Part shown: positions 44,960 to 54,212 of the stretch, in pieces | How the letters are laid out: each line of letters opens with the position of its first letter | How positions within the stretch are numbered: position 1 is the first letter of the stretch | Assembly: GCA_018364155.1 (NCBI GenBank) | Contig: JAGZMM010000006.1 | Coordinates: forward strand, 1 to 64,000 | Direction: 5' to 3' | Length of the DNA stretch: 64,000 nt | DNA from: Clostridiales bacterium | GTDB taxonomy: Bacteria > Bacillota > Clostridia > Oscillospirales > Acutalibacteraceae | Made by a program: the position numbers and the translations under genes | The notes under the pieces: generated by a model | Told to the model about the DNA's origin: nothing | Databases searched by the model: none | What the model saw: only the letters and a program-made list of their open reading frames with translations

Positions 44960-44991
44960 AAACGGCGCTGCGTAAAAGCAGCGCCGTTTTT
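44960..44991 (+). terminator. Terminator-like hairpin upstream of parE
   Basis: A 12-bp GC-rich stem with GTAAAA loop is followed by TTTTTG. It ends 20 nt before the parE promoter. The 173 nt between the ftsH terminator and this hairpin hold no supported gene. Confidence 0.75.
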
Positions 44992-45010
44992 GACGATGCC
45001 CCGGGTATAC

Positions 45011-45039
45011 TTGACAGAGTTTCGGGAATGGTGTACATT
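45011..45039 (+). promoter_or_regulatory. Promoter of parE-parC
   Basis: A perfect TTGACA (45011-45016) and TACATT (45034-45039) are 17 nt apart, 100 nt upstream of the parE start. Confidence 0.75.
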
Positions 45040-45138
45040 GAATAAATATGAACGTTTTCGTGGGTGGAAAATTTTTCTAGATTTAAGCACATGCCGTCTT
45101 TGCGGCAAAAAGCAATCCATGCCGGAAGGAGAGGCAAC

Positions 45139-47124
45139 ATGGCAAAGAAAAAACAGGAGTACGGAAATGACAGCATATCCTCGCTCAAAGGGGCGGACCG
45201 GGTGCGCAAACGCCCGGCGGTTATCTTTGGGTCGGACGGGCTGGAGGGCTGCGAGCATTCGGTGTTCGAGATTCTCTCCAACTCCATCGACGAGGCGAGA
45301 GAAGGGTATGGCAAGCAAATTATCGTTACCCGCTATGGGGACGGCTCGGTGGAAGTGGAGGACTTTGGGCGCGGCATCCCGGTGGATTATAACCAAAAGG
45401 AAGAGAAGTTCAACTGGGAGCTGGTCTTCTGCGAGCTGTACGCGGGAGGCAAGTACAACAATATGGACGCGGAAAGCTACGAATTCTCCCTGGGCCTCAA
45501 TGGCTTGGGCCTGTGCGCCACCCAGTATTCCTCCGAATATATGGACGTGGAAATTTACCGGGACGGCACAAAGTATACCCTGCATTTCGAGCGCGGAGAA
45601 AACGTGGGCGGGCTTCACAAGGAACCGGCGTCTCCCCGTCATCCCACCGGGACTCGAATTCGTTGGCGCCCGGACTTGCAGGTGTTTACCGACATTGCCA
45701 TCCCGCTTGAATACTACCAGGATATTTTAAAGCGCCAGGCCATCGTCAACGCAGGGCTGCGCTTTCTTTTGAAGGACGAAGGAAAGAGCGGGGTTGAAAC
45801 CTACGAGTACCTCTATGAAAACGGCATTGCCGACCATGTGGCGGAGCTGGCTGGGGATACGGCCATGACCGGAGTGCAGCTGTGGCAGACCGAGCGCCGG
45901 GGCCGGGACCGGGCGGACAAGCCAGAATACAAGGTGAAGATCAATGCCGCCGTCTGCTTTTCCAACAAGGTCTGCACCGCGGAATATTACCACAATTCCA
46001 GCTGGCTCGAGCATGGAGGCGCGCCGGAAAAGGCGGTGCGTTCCGCCTTTGTTTCCCAGATCGACGCCTGGCTCAAGCAGAATTCCAAATACAAGCAGTC
46101 GGAAAGCAAGATTACGTTTCAGGACGTGGCTGACTGCCTGATTGTGGTCATTTCCTCCTTCTCCACCCAGACTTCTTATGAAAACCAGACCAAAAAAGCG
46201 ATCAATAACAAGTTCATCCAGGAGGCCATGACCGAGTTTCTGCGCCATCAGCTGGAGGTCTATTTCATCGAGAATCCTCTGGACGCAGAGAAAATTGCCG
46301 GTCAGGTGCTTGTGAACAAGCGAAGCCGGGAGGAAGCGGAGAAGCTGCGCATCACCAGCCGCAAAAAGCTCTCGGGCAACATAGATTTGTCCAATCGTGT
46401 GGAAAAGTTCGTCGACTGCCGCAGTAAGGATACGTCTATCCGGGAAGTGTACATCGTGGAGGGAGACTCCGCCCTGGGCGCCTGCAAGCAGGCCAGAAAT
46501 CCGGATTTCCAGGCCATCATCCCGGTGCGGGGCAAGATTTTAAACTGTCTGAAAGCCGACTACGACCGTATATTCAAAAACGACATCATCACCGACCTTT
46601 GCAAGGTGCTCGGCTGCGGGGTGGAGGTTAAGACCAAGGCCAATAAGGATATTTCGTCCTTTGACCTGAACGCCCTGCGTTGGAGCAAGGTCATCATCTG
46701 CACCGATGCGGACGTGGACGGGTTTCAGATCCGCACCCTCATCCTCACCATGCTTTACCGGCTCATGCCCACCCTCATTGACGAGGGAAAGGTGTTCATC
46801 GCCGAATCGCCTCTTTATGAGATTACCACCAAGGACGAAACCTATTTTGCCTATTCCGACCGGGAAAAGGGTGAGGTGCTGCAAAAGATCGGGGACGTGA
46901 AGTATACCCTACAACGCTCGAAGGGGCTTGGCGAGAACGAACCGGAAATGATGAGCCTGACTACCATGAATCCGGATACCCGTCGGCTCATTCAGGTGAC
47001 GGCAGCCGAGGTGGAAAAAACCGCCGCCATGTTCGACCTGCTCCTGGGGGACAATCTGCCCGGACGCAAGGACTTTATTTCGCAGTTCGGCCGGGCTTAT
47101 CTGGATATGGCCGACGTATCTTAA
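45139..47124 (+). CDS. parE: DNA topoisomerase IV subunit B-like protein (ParE/GyrB family)
   Basis: The 661-residue ATPase subunit has a GHKL domain (RVRKRPAVIFGSDG, EILSNSIDEAREG, GRGIPVDYNQKE, SLGLNGLGLCATQY), a transducer domain and a Toprim domain (EVYIVEGDSALGACKQARN, PVRGKILN, TDADVDGFQIRTL). The ATP-lid and KYNN-type segment are diverged from classical GyrB, as in the second type II topoisomerase set of many Clostridia. Function as topoisomerase IV is favoured by the lack of a gyrA-type motif in the partner, but annotation as gyrase is possible. The ATG at 45139 has GGAAGGAGAGG upstream. Confidence 0.88.
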   Translation: MAKKKQEYGNDSISSLKGADRVRKRPAVIFGSDGLEGCEHSVFEILSNSIDEAREGYGKQIIVTRYGDGSVEVEDFGRGIPVDYNQKEEKFNWELVFCELYAGGKYNNMDAESYEFSLGLNGLGLCATQYSSEYMDVEIYRDGTKYTLHFERGENVGGLHKEPASPRHPTGTRIRWRPDLQVFTDIAIPLEYYQDILKRQAIVNAGLRFLLKDEGKSGVETYEYLYENGIADHVAELAGDTAMTGVQLWQTERRGRDRADKPEYKVKINAAVCFSNKVCTAEYYHNSSWLEHGGAPEKAVRSAFVSQIDAWLKQNSKYKQSESKITFQDVADCLIVVISSFSTQTSYENQTKKAINNKFIQEAMTEFLRHQLEVYFIENPLDAEKIAGQVLVNKRSREEAEKLRITSRKKLSGNIDLSNRVEKFVDCRSKDTSIREVYIVEGDSALGACKQARNPDFQAIIPVRGKILNCLKADYDRIFKNDIITDLCKVLGCGVEVKTKANKDISSFDLNALRWSKVIICTDADVDGFQIRTLILTMLYRLMPTLIDEGKVFIAESPLYEITTKDETYFAYSDREKGEVLQKIGDVKYTLQRSKGLGENEPEMMSLTTMNPDTRRLIQVTAAEVEKTAAMFDLLLGDNLPGRKDFISQFGRAYLDMADVS

Positions 47125-47142
47125 CGGGAAAGGAGGATCCGT

Positions 47143-49374
47143 ATGCCGCCGAGAAAACGAAAAACAACGCCCCCGAGAAAGCCCGCCATGAAAGGGTACA
47201 TTGAAGGTGCGGGGGAGGTGGTCGTCCAGCCCATTACCGATACGCTGGAGAAAAACTACATGCCCTATGCCATGAGCGTCATCGTCTCCCGGGCTCTGCC
47301 GGAGATCGACGGGTTCAAGCCCTCTCACCGCAAGCTGCTTTATACCATGTATAAAATGGGGCTTTTGACCGGGCCGCGAACCAAGTCCGCCAACGTGGTG
47401 GGCTCCACCATGAAGCTAAACCCCCATGGGGACGCCGCCATTTACGAAACCATGGTCCGCCTCTCCCGGGGAAACGAAACCCTGCTGCATCCCTTTGTGG
47501 ATTCGAAGGGAAATTTCGGGAAGTCCTATTCCAGAGACATGATGTACGCCGCCTCCCGGTACACCGAGGTGAAGCTCGACTCCATCTGCCAGGAGCTCTT
47601 CCGGGATATCGATAAAAACACCGTGGACTTTGTGGACAATTACGACAATACCTTAAAGGAACCCACACTGCTGCCCGCAGCCTTTCCCACCGTACTCGTC
47701 AACGCCAACACCGGTATCGCGGTTAGTATGGCAAGCTCCATCTGCCCGTTTAACCTCAGAGAGGTCTGTGAAACCACCATCGCCCTGATGAAGGACCCCG
47801 ACCACGACGTGGCTTCCACGCTGCAGGCGCCGGACTTTCCTTTGGGCGGGCGCATTCTTTACGACCGGGACGGGCTTGATAAGATCTACCGCACCGGCCG
47901 AGGCGGGATACGGGTGCGCGCGGTCTACCAGTACGACAAGGAGAGCCACTGCATCGACATTACCCAGATTCCGCCCACTACCACCATCGAAGCGATCATT
48001 GATAAGGTGGTGGAGCTGGTCAAAAGCGCGAAGGTCCGGGAAGTGGCGGACATCCGGGACGAGACGGGCCTTGCGGGTCTAAAAATCACCATTGACTTAA
48101 AGCGAGGCGTGGACCCGGATAAGCTGATGCAGAAGCTTTACAAAATGACGCCCCTGGAGGATACCTTCTCGTGCAACTTTAATGTCCTCATCGGCGGGAC
48201 GCCTAAAGTGATGGGCGTTCGGGAGCTATTGAACGAATGGGTGAAATTCCGCAGCAATTGTGTGCGCCGACGGGTATCTTTTGACCTGAAAAAGGCCCAG
48301 GACAAGCTGCATCTGCTCAAGGGTCTGTCCAAAATCCTGCTGGACATTGACAAAGCTATCCGCATCGTCCGGGAGACCGAAGAGGAAGCGGAGGTGGTGC
48401 CAAACCTGATGATCGGGTTCGGCATCGATGAAATCCAGGCGGAATACGTAGCGGAAATCCGATTGCGCCATCTAAACCGGGAATACATCCTCAAGCGCAT
48501 GGAGGAAACCGAGAAGCTGGAGAAGGAAATCGAAGAGCTCACCGCCGTTTTAGGCAGCGAACGCAAGGTAAAAGAGATCATCATCAAGGAGCTGACCGCC
48601 ATCGCTCAGAAATACGGCCAGCCCCGCCGGTCGGAAATCCTTTACGAGGTGGAGGATACGGACATCGAGGAGGAAGTGCCCGATTATCCGGTTCATTTGT
48701 TTTTGACGAAAGAAGGGTACTTTAAAAAGGTCACCCCCCAGTCTCTGCGCATGAGCACAGAGCATAAGCTCAAGGAGGGCGACGCGGTGGAGCAGGCGCT
48801 GGAAGCCACCAACAACACCGACCTTCTGTTTTTTACCGACCAATGCAAGGTCTACAAAGCCAAGGCTTCCGACTTTGACGACACCCGTATCAGCACCCTT
48901 GGCGACTACATCCCCGCAAAGCTGGGAATGGACGAGGGCGAGAACGTGATCTACCTGGTGGCCACCAAGGATTATGCGGGCTTCATGCTCTTTGTGTTCG
49001 AAAACGGCAAAGCGGCGAAGGTGTCCTTCGAGAAATACGCAACCAAGACCAACCGCAAGAAGCTGGTAAACGCTTATTCGGATAAGTCGCCTTTGGCCGG
49101 GGTTCTCTATCTGCCCGAGGACCGGGAGGTGCTCCTCAAGTCCTCCTCCCGCCGGATGCTCCTGGTGCACACGGGAGCCATTTCTCCCAAGGCCACCCGG
49201 GATACCATCGGTGTTTCGGTAATGACGCTGAAGAAAAATCACCGGATGGCAGCTGTCGTTCCTTATGAAGAGGGGATGCTTGCAAAGCCTGACCGGTATC
49301 GCACCAAGAACATCCCCGCCACCGGTGCCTTGCCTGCCCAGGAGGACATTGGAGAACAGTTGACCCTATCTTAA
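47143..49374 (+). CDS. parC: DNA topoisomerase IV subunit A-like protein (ParC/GyrA family)
   Basis: The 743-residue breakage-rejoining subunit has YMPYAMSVIVSRALPEIDGFKPSHRK, the quinolone-pocket region NPHGDAAIYE (94-102), the active tyrosine Y140 in AASRYTEVKL, and a short C-terminal domain without an obvious GyrA box. At the site of E. coli GyrA Ser83 there is Ala98, with Glu102 at the Asp87 site. A basic N-terminal tail (PPRKRKTTPPRKPAMK) precedes the domain. It lies 18 nt after parE with GGAGG upstream and forms the operon parE-parC. Confidence 0.9.
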   Translation: MPPRKRKTTPPRKPAMKGYIEGAGEVVVQPITDTLEKNYMPYAMSVIVSRALPEIDGFKPSHRKLLYTMYKMGLLTGPRTKSANVVGSTMKLNPHGDAAIYETMVRLSRGNETLLHPFVDSKGNFGKSYSRDMMYAASRYTEVKLDSICQELFRDIDKNTVDFVDNYDNTLKEPTLLPAAFPTVLVNANTGIAVSMASSICPFNLREVCETTIALMKDPDHDVASTLQAPDFPLGGRILYDRDGLDKIYRTGRGGIRVRAVYQYDKESHCIDITQIPPTTTIEAIIDKVVELVKSAKVREVADIRDETGLAGLKITIDLKRGVDPDKLMQKLYKMTPLEDTFSCNFNVLIGGTPKVMGVRELLNEWVKFRSNCVRRRVSFDLKKAQDKLHLLKGLSKILLDIDKAIRIVRETEEEAEVVPNLMIGFGIDEIQAEYVAEIRLRHLNREYILKRMEETEKLEKEIEELTAVLGSERKVKEIIIKELTAIAQKYGQPRRSEILYEVEDTDIEEEVPDYPVHLFLTKEGYFKKVTPQSLRMSTEHKLKEGDAVEQALEATNNTDLLFFTDQCKVYKAKASDFDDTRISTLGDYIPAKLGMDEGENVIYLVATKDYAGFMLFVFENGKAAKVSFEKYATKTNRKKLVNAYSDKSPLAGVLYLPEDREVLLKSSSRRMLLVHTGAISPKATRDTIGVSVMTLKKNHRMAAVVPYEEGMLAKPDRYRTKNIPATGALPAQEDIGEQLTLS

Positions 49375-49396
49375 CCGCCTGGCAGTGTGTATCAAA

Positions 49397-49439
49397 AAGA
49401 GCGCGTAGGAGGGCCATTCAGGCCCTCCTACGCGCTCTT
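49397..49439 (+). terminator. Rho-independent terminator after parC
   Basis: A 19-bp stem (49397-49415 with 49421-49439) with ATTCA loop lies 22 nt after the parC stop. Confidence 0.88.
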
Positions 49440-49467
49440 CCTCTTAATTTACGGTATTACACAGGAA

Positions 49468-49497
49468 AGCAGCCGGCGAAATTAGCCGCCGGCTGCT
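49468..49497. terminator. Second hairpin after parC
   Basis: An 11-bp GC-rich stem (49468-49478 with 49487-49497) follows the first terminator. The following 320 nt up to the tRNA promoter (49498-49819) are AT-rich and show no gene. Confidence 0.55.
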
Positions 49498-49819
49498 CTT
49501 GCGTTGAGAACAAGCAAACGCAATTGGTTTGTTCTCATTGCGGTAATAGTATGACCGGGGAAAAGAAGAAATATGCGGCGGCCGGTTCTTTTTTCATGCA
49601 CAGAAAAAAAGAGTGCTTTTTGCATTTGCAGGTATATTTTTCTCTGTATGCACATACCCTGAATCATGGGAACCAACGGCAACGAAAAAGGCTTTCTTTT
49701 GTGTAACAGCTTCCATCGAAGCGGGAAGCATGCCAAACCAGTTTCCATTGAAATTTCTGCCGACAAAATGAGCGCGGACATACATGCAAATTTTTTGCCG
49801 AAAAATTTTGCATTGGGTG

Positions 49820-49848
49820 TTGACAATCCCCGCGACTTATAGTAATAT
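49820..49848 (+). promoter_or_regulatory. Promoter of the tRNA cluster
   Basis: A perfect TTGACA (49820-49825) and TAATAT (49843-49848) are 17 nt apart, 40 nt upstream of tRNA-Val. Confidence 0.75.
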
Positions 49849-49888
49849 ATACAAGTCGCCGGTAAAAACACCGGGAACACTTGGAAAA

Positions 49889-49964
49889 GGGAGCATAGCT
49901 CAGCTGGGAGAGCACTTGCCTTACAAGCAAGGGGTCACAGGTTCGAGCCCTGTTGTTCCCACCA
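49889..49964 (+). tRNA. tRNA-Val (TAC)
   Basis: Cloverleaf with acceptor GGGAGCA/TGTTCCC, anticodon loop CTTACAA (TAC), T-loop GTTCGAG and encoded CCA. Confidence 0.95.
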
Positions 49965-49971
49965 AACAAAT

Positions 49972-50048
49972 GGCCCGGTAGTTCAGCTGGTTAGAACGCT
50001 AGCCTGTCACGCTAGAGGTCGACGGTTCGAGCCCGTTCCGGGTCGCCA
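49972..50048 (+). tRNA. tRNA-Asp (GTC)
   Basis: Acceptor GGCCCGG/CCGGGTC, anticodon loop CTGTCAC (GTC), T-loop GTTCGAG and encoded CCA. Confidence 0.95.
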
Positions 50049-50053
50049 TATTT

Positions 50054-50129
50054 GCCTCTGTAGCTCAGTCGGTAGAGCAGGGGACTGAAAATCCCCGTGT
50101 CGGTGGTTCGATTCCGCCCGGAGGCACCA
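50054..50129 (+). tRNA. tRNA-Phe (GAA)
   Basis: Acceptor GCCTCTG/CGGAGGC, anticodon loop with GAA (ACTGAAAAT), T-loop GTTCGAT and encoded CCA. Confidence 0.95.
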
Positions 50130-50133
50130 GTTT

Positions 50134-50209
50134 GCGGACTTAGCTCATCTGGTAGAGCGCCACCTTGCCAAGGTGGAGGTAGCGAGTTCGAGCCTCGTAG
50201 TCCGCTCCA
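50134..50209 (+). tRNA. tRNA-Gly (GCC)
   Basis: Acceptor GCGGACT/AGTCCGC, anticodon loop TTGCCAA (GCC), T-loop GTTCGAG and encoded CCA. Confidence 0.95.
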
Positions 50210-50212
50210 AAT

Positions 50213-50259
50213 GAATGGACGCTTCTGGTATTCAAGACGTGGATGAGAAGCGTCCATTC
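50213..50259 (+). other. Hairpin between tRNA-Gly and tRNA-Cys
   Basis: A perfect 14-bp stem (50213-50226 with 50246-50259) around a 19-nt loop separates the fourth and fifth tRNA. No T tract follows. It may be an RNase III or RNase J processing element or a partial terminator. Confidence 0.6.
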
Positions 50260-50265
50260 CTATAC

Positions 50266-50340
50266 GGCGCCATAGCCAAGTGGTAAGGCACGGGTCTGCA
50301 AAACCCTGATTCCCCAGTTCAAGTCTGGGTGGCGCCTCCA
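50266..50340 (+). tRNA. tRNA-Cys (GCA)
   Basis: Acceptor GGCGCCA/TGGCGCC, anticodon loop TCTGCAAAA (GCA), T-loop GTTCAAG and encoded CCA. Confidence 0.95.
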
Positions 50341-50345
50341 GTGAG

Positions 50346-50380
50346 ATCCCCGGTACGCATCGCGTGCCGGGGATTTTTTC
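50346..50380 (+). terminator. Rho-independent terminator of the tRNA cluster
   Basis: A GC-rich stem starting ATCCCCGG, with a short ATC loop, is followed by a T6 run, 5 nt after tRNA-Cys. Confidence 0.92.
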
Positions 50381-50536
50381 GCGGCAAACGTAAAAATATT
50401 CCGGGCCTTTGCGTTGAGCAAGGGAAGTGGTATACTAGGAAGCAAGACGACGAAACCGTCGTACTTAGAAAACAGAGACTGTAAAAACGGACAGGGACTA
50501 TGGTCGTATTTTATGAATGGAAGGGAAGGAACCAGT

Positions 50537-52750
50537 ATGACGGTCCAGGAATGGCTGGGAGAACACAATCAATTGGGAATTGATATCTGGCAGAGCAAGT
50601 ACTGCTACCGGCAGGAAAGCTTTGAGGAATGGCTTGACCGGGTCAGCGGCGGGGACGGGGAGGTACGCAGCCTCATCGCGCAGAAAAAATTCCTGTTTGG
50701 AGGGCGCATCCTCTCCAACCGAGGGTTATATAAGGACGGCGTTAAGGTGACCTACAGCAACTGCTATGTGCTCACCCCGCCCGAGGACAGCTTGGAGTCC
50801 ATCTTTGACTGCGCCAAAAAGCTTGCCCGCACCTTTAGTTTTGGCGGCGGCTGCGGCATTGACATTTCCGGTCTGGCTCCCCGTGGCGCTATGGTCAACA
50901 ATACCGCAAAAGTTACCTCCGGCGCGGTCTCCTTTATGGACCTTTACTCCATGGTTACCGGCCTGATCGGGCAAAACGGCCGGCGGGGTGCGCTGATGAT
51001 TTCCATTGACTGCGCCCATCCGGATTTGGAGGAATTCATCCATGTCAAGTCTGACTTAACGCGGGTGACCAAGGCCAATATTTCCGTGCGCATTTCCGAC
51101 GAATTCATGCAGGCGGTGAAGGAGGACGGGGATTTCACCCTGCATTTTACCCGCAAGGCCACCGGCGAAACCATTACAAGAACCGTGCGTGCTCGGGAAG
51201 TTTTCAACGAAATTGCCCGGATGAACTGGGACTTTGCAGAACCCGGTGCTCTGTTCTGGGACCGCATTTGCAGCTGGAATCTGCTGAGCAATACCAAAGA
51301 ATTCGTCTTTGCCGGCACCAATCCCTGCGCCGAGGAACCTCTTCCGGCCGGCGGCAGCTGTCTGCTCGGCAGCCTGAATCTGGCCGCCTTTGTCAAAGAC
51401 AAGCAGTTCGACGAGGAAGCCTTCTGCCAGGCGGTGGCGGTTTCGGTCAAGGCGCTCAACGATGTGCTCGACGAGGGGCTGCCGCTGCATCCGCTTGAGG
51501 AACAGAAGGACAGTGTCCGCAATTGGCGTCAGATCGGCCTTGGGGTCATGGGCATCGCGGATATGCTGATTGACCTGGAGATTCCCTATGGTTCCCCTGA
51601 ATCGGTGGAGCTGTGTGACCGGATCGGCCGTCTTATGAGCAACGCCGCCATGGCCGCTTCCGCCCTCCTTGCCAAGGAAGAGGGGACGTACCCCAAATGC
51701 AAGGTAGCGGAGATTATGCAAACCCCTTACTTCAAGGAAAATGCCGACGAGGAAACGGCACAGCTTGTCTCCCAGTACGGCCTGCGCAATTCCCAGCTTC
51801 TGACCATCGCCCCCACCGGCACTTTATCCACGATGCTGGGTATTTCCGGGGGAATTGAACCGGTCTTTGCCAATTATTATGAGCGAAAAACCGAGTCTCT
51901 GCACGGCAAGGATGTTTATTATAAGGTCTATACCCCCATTGTTCAGCAGTACCGTACCGCCCATGGCATGGTGGACGACGAGGAGCTGCCCGCATGGTTT
52001 GTCACCGCACAAACCATTGATTACCGGGATCGTATTGATATGCAGGCGGTGTGGCAGCGGCATATCGACGCCTCCATCAGCTCCACCGTCAACGTACCCA
52101 ATTCCTTTACCGAGGAAGAGACCCAAGACCTTTACCAGCTCGCCTGGGAAAAAGGGCTCAAGGGTGTCACCATCTTCCGGGACGGCTGCCGCCGTACTGG
52201 AATTTTGACGGTGGACGAGAAAAAGGCCGACCGGGAACCCTCCGGTCTGCGCCGGGGTGAGATCGTCCAGGTGAGCAACAATGTGGTGGGCAAAAAGCGC
52301 AAGCTGATGACCGGCTGCGGCAGTCTGCACTGTACGGCCTTTTTTGACCCACAGACCGGTGCGTTGCTGGAAACCTATCTCAACAAAGGTTCCACCGGCG
52401 GCTGCAACAACTTTATGATCGGCCTTTCCCGGATGATCTCCCTTTCCGCCCGCAGCGGGTGTGATATTCATACCATCGTCGACCAGCTTTATAGCTGCGG
52501 CTCGTGCCCTTCCTACGCGGTGCGAACCGCCACCAAGCACGATACCTCCAAGGGGGCATGCTGTCCCATCGCAGTGGGCAACGCCCTGCTTGACATGTGG
52601 GAGGAGCTTCAGCAGGAACTGGGCCTGACACAAGAAAAAAAGGAGCCGCAAACAGACGCAGAAAATCCCTGCCCTCAGTGTGGGGAAGAACTGGTGTTTG
52701 AAGGAGGCTGCTCCATCTGTAAATCCTGCGGCTGGAGCGGATGCTCCTGA
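50537..52750 (+). CDS. nrdJ: Vitamin B12-dependent (class II) ribonucleotide reductase
   Basis: The enzyme reduces ribonucleotides with adenosylcobalamin as radical source and needs no oxygen. The 737-residue protein shows SNCYVLTPPEDSLESI, GGGCGIDISGLAPRGA, the active-site finger NPCAEEP followed by GGSCLLGSLNLA, PTGTLSTMLGISGGIEP, and a C-terminal TSCPD-type domain (GCGSLHCTAFF...STGGCNNFMIG). It ends in a zinc ribbon (CPQCGEEL...CSICKSCGW) that may act as the thioredoxin-accepting cysteine tail. The ATG at 50537 has AAGGAA 7 nt upstream. Confidence 0.93.
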   Translation: MTVQEWLGEHNQLGIDIWQSKYCYRQESFEEWLDRVSGGDGEVRSLIAQKKFLFGGRILSNRGLYKDGVKVTYSNCYVLTPPEDSLESIFDCAKKLARTFSFGGGCGIDISGLAPRGAMVNNTAKVTSGAVSFMDLYSMVTGLIGQNGRRGALMISIDCAHPDLEEFIHVKSDLTRVTKANISVRISDEFMQAVKEDGDFTLHFTRKATGETITRTVRAREVFNEIARMNWDFAEPGALFWDRICSWNLLSNTKEFVFAGTNPCAEEPLPAGGSCLLGSLNLAAFVKDKQFDEEAFCQAVAVSVKALNDVLDEGLPLHPLEEQKDSVRNWRQIGLGVMGIADMLIDLEIPYGSPESVELCDRIGRLMSNAAMAASALLAKEEGTYPKCKVAEIMQTPYFKENADEETAQLVSQYGLRNSQLLTIAPTGTLSTMLGISGGIEPVFANYYERKTESLHGKDVYYKVYTPIVQQYRTAHGMVDDEELPAWFVTAQTIDYRDRIDMQAVWQRHIDASISSTVNVPNSFTEEETQDLYQLAWEKGLKGVTIFRDGCRRTGILTVDEKKADREPSGLRRGEIVQVSNNVVGKKRKLMTGCGSLHCTAFFDPQTGALLETYLNKGSTGGCNNFMIGLSRMISLSARSGCDIHTIVDQLYSCGSCPSYAVRTATKHDTSKGACCPIAVGNALLDMWEELQQELGLTQEKKEPQTDAENPCPQCGEELVFEGGCSICKSCGWSGCS

Positions 52751-52772
52751 GAAAAGGATGGAGAACGAAAAG

Positions 52773-52810
52773 AAAGAGGAGCAAAGCGTTAGCTTTGCTC
52801 CTCTTTTGCG
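52773..52810. terminator. Bidirectional terminator after nrdJ
   Basis: A 15-bp perfect stem (52773-52787 with 52792-52806) with GTTA loop has A and T ends and lies between the converging nrdJ and acetyltransferase genes. Confidence 0.9.
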
Positions 52811-52834
52811 TAGAAAATGGATTTTCGCAAGGAT

Positions 52835-53464
52835 TTAACCGGTGAGAAGCTCCAGGTTCCCTTGTGTGATTGCAGAAAGGTTTTCCTGGATTTTTTCGAC
52901 TGGCCAGTCCCACCATCGAAGGACGAGCAGCTGCCGCACAGTTTCTTTGTCAAAGCGCAGCTTGATCTTTTTTGCCGGAACTCCGCCTACCACTGTATAC
53001 GGCGCCACGTCTCTAGTCACCACTGCCCGGGCTCCGATAACGGCGCCGTCGCCAATATGTACTCCGGAAAGAATGACTGCCTCATACCCGATCCAAACGT
53101 CGTTTCCAATGACGATGTCTCCTTTGTTGTCCCATGCGGACGTAACGAGTTCCTTCTCTAGGCCCCATTCCTCAAAGAAAATCGGAAAAGGATAGGTGGA
53201 CAAGGATTTCTTGGCGTGGTTAGCACTGGTAAAGAGAAACTTGGCGCCGCAGGCGATGGAACAAAACTTTCCGATAAGCAGCCGGTCCTTATTGACCGGA
53301 TAATGATAGAGCACATTGTTGGTTTCAAACTGGGCAGGGTCGTGGACAAAATCATGATAAAAGGTATAGTCACCCACTTGAATATTAGGATTGGTAATCA
53401 CCCGGTTTAAATAAACCGTATCCCGGTCCTGGGTGCGTGGATATCTGTTTTCTGGAATAGTCAT
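52835..53464 (-). CDS. CatB/Vat-like xenobiotic O-acetyltransferase
   Basis: The 209-residue protein is a trimeric left-handed beta-helix acetyltransferase of the XAT group, which includes CatB chloramphenicol and Vat streptogramin A acetyltransferases. It has LYHYPVNKDRLLIGKFCSIACG, the catalytic histidine H83 (TSANH), STYPF, NDVWIGYEAVILSGVHIGDGAVIGA, VGGVPAKKIKLRF and WWDWP. The overall layout is very close to Vat proteins. Many chromosomal XAT proteins have unknown substrates, so resistance is not claimed. AGGAGG lies 6 nt before the ATG. The gene stands alone. Confidence 0.88.
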   Translation of the reverse strand: MTIPENRYPRTQDRDTVYLNRVITNPNIQVGDYTFYHDFVHDPAQFETNNVLYHYPVNKDRLLIGKFCSIACGAKFLFTSANHAKKSLSTYPFPIFFEEWGLEKELVTSAWDNKGDIVIGNDVWIGYEAVILSGVHIGDGAVIGARAVVTRDVAPYTVVGGVPAKKIKLRFDKETVRQLLVLRWWDWPVEKIQENLSAITQGNLELLTG

Positions 53465-54212
53465 GGAAATCCTCCTATTTTATTTGTTTTAAACTATTCC
53501 AGATGCTACTATGCAGCGTTTCACGTCATCACCTTCCCAATGCCGTTTGTTTTTCCGGCAGCTTTCTTTTATCATACTACGCCGGTTGCAAAAAAACCAT
53601 ACTTGTTCGAAAGCGACAGTCTTTTGTTTTTTTGGTTTCTTTTGATGTACGTGCAAGATGGTATTTCGGAAAGCTTCGCCCATCTCCTACACGCAGCCAT
53701 CCGCACAATTTCATGAAACTGGAAAACAAGAGTGCAGTTTTTATCGAATATTTTCTATAAGTGGAAAATGAAAGAAATCAAATCGCAGATTGTATCCGGA
53801 TCTTCGGATATATTTTTTGCCCAGGAAAGAACGAGAAAGATCTTGTACGGGATATGTATGTAATAAATGTTGCATAAATATGAAATTATGCGCGACATAT
53901 AGATGGAATTATCCCGAAACGGAGAGAAAACGTGCTTCATTCGGAGAAACGTGTATTCCAACGAAAAAACGTTTAAAAAACCGTTTTTTTCTTCTAAAAA
54001 TTTGGCTTTATTCTCAATTGAAGATGTAGTAAACTAAAAACACATGGTAAACCTCATCAAATTCTATTGATAGAAAGGATGAATTTGTGCAAAATTATTT
54101 AGATGCATTCGATGAGGCTGCCATTTGCGTATTGCAGCCGCTACATGTAGAAATGTTGCTTTTAGAGCAAAAGACGGTTGCAATGGGAAAAGAAAGTGAA
54201 AGGGGATCAAAC
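53465..54212 (+). other. AT-rich gap without a supported gene
   Basis: This 748-nt stretch between the divergent acetyltransferase gene and the arabinanase gene is more AT-rich than its surroundings. Short open frames lack ribosome binding sites and homology. The last part must contain the promoter of the arabinanase gene; a frame open from 54087 is in phase with it but reads no signal peptide, so the start at 54213 was chosen. Confidence 0.5.

Noticed and set aside
44787..44960. Hydrophobic open frame on the minus strand before parE that could encode a small membrane peptide.
   Set aside because: No start codon with a ribosome binding site is found, it overlaps the terminator-like hairpin, and no family is recognised. 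Not enough support to call a gene or relic.
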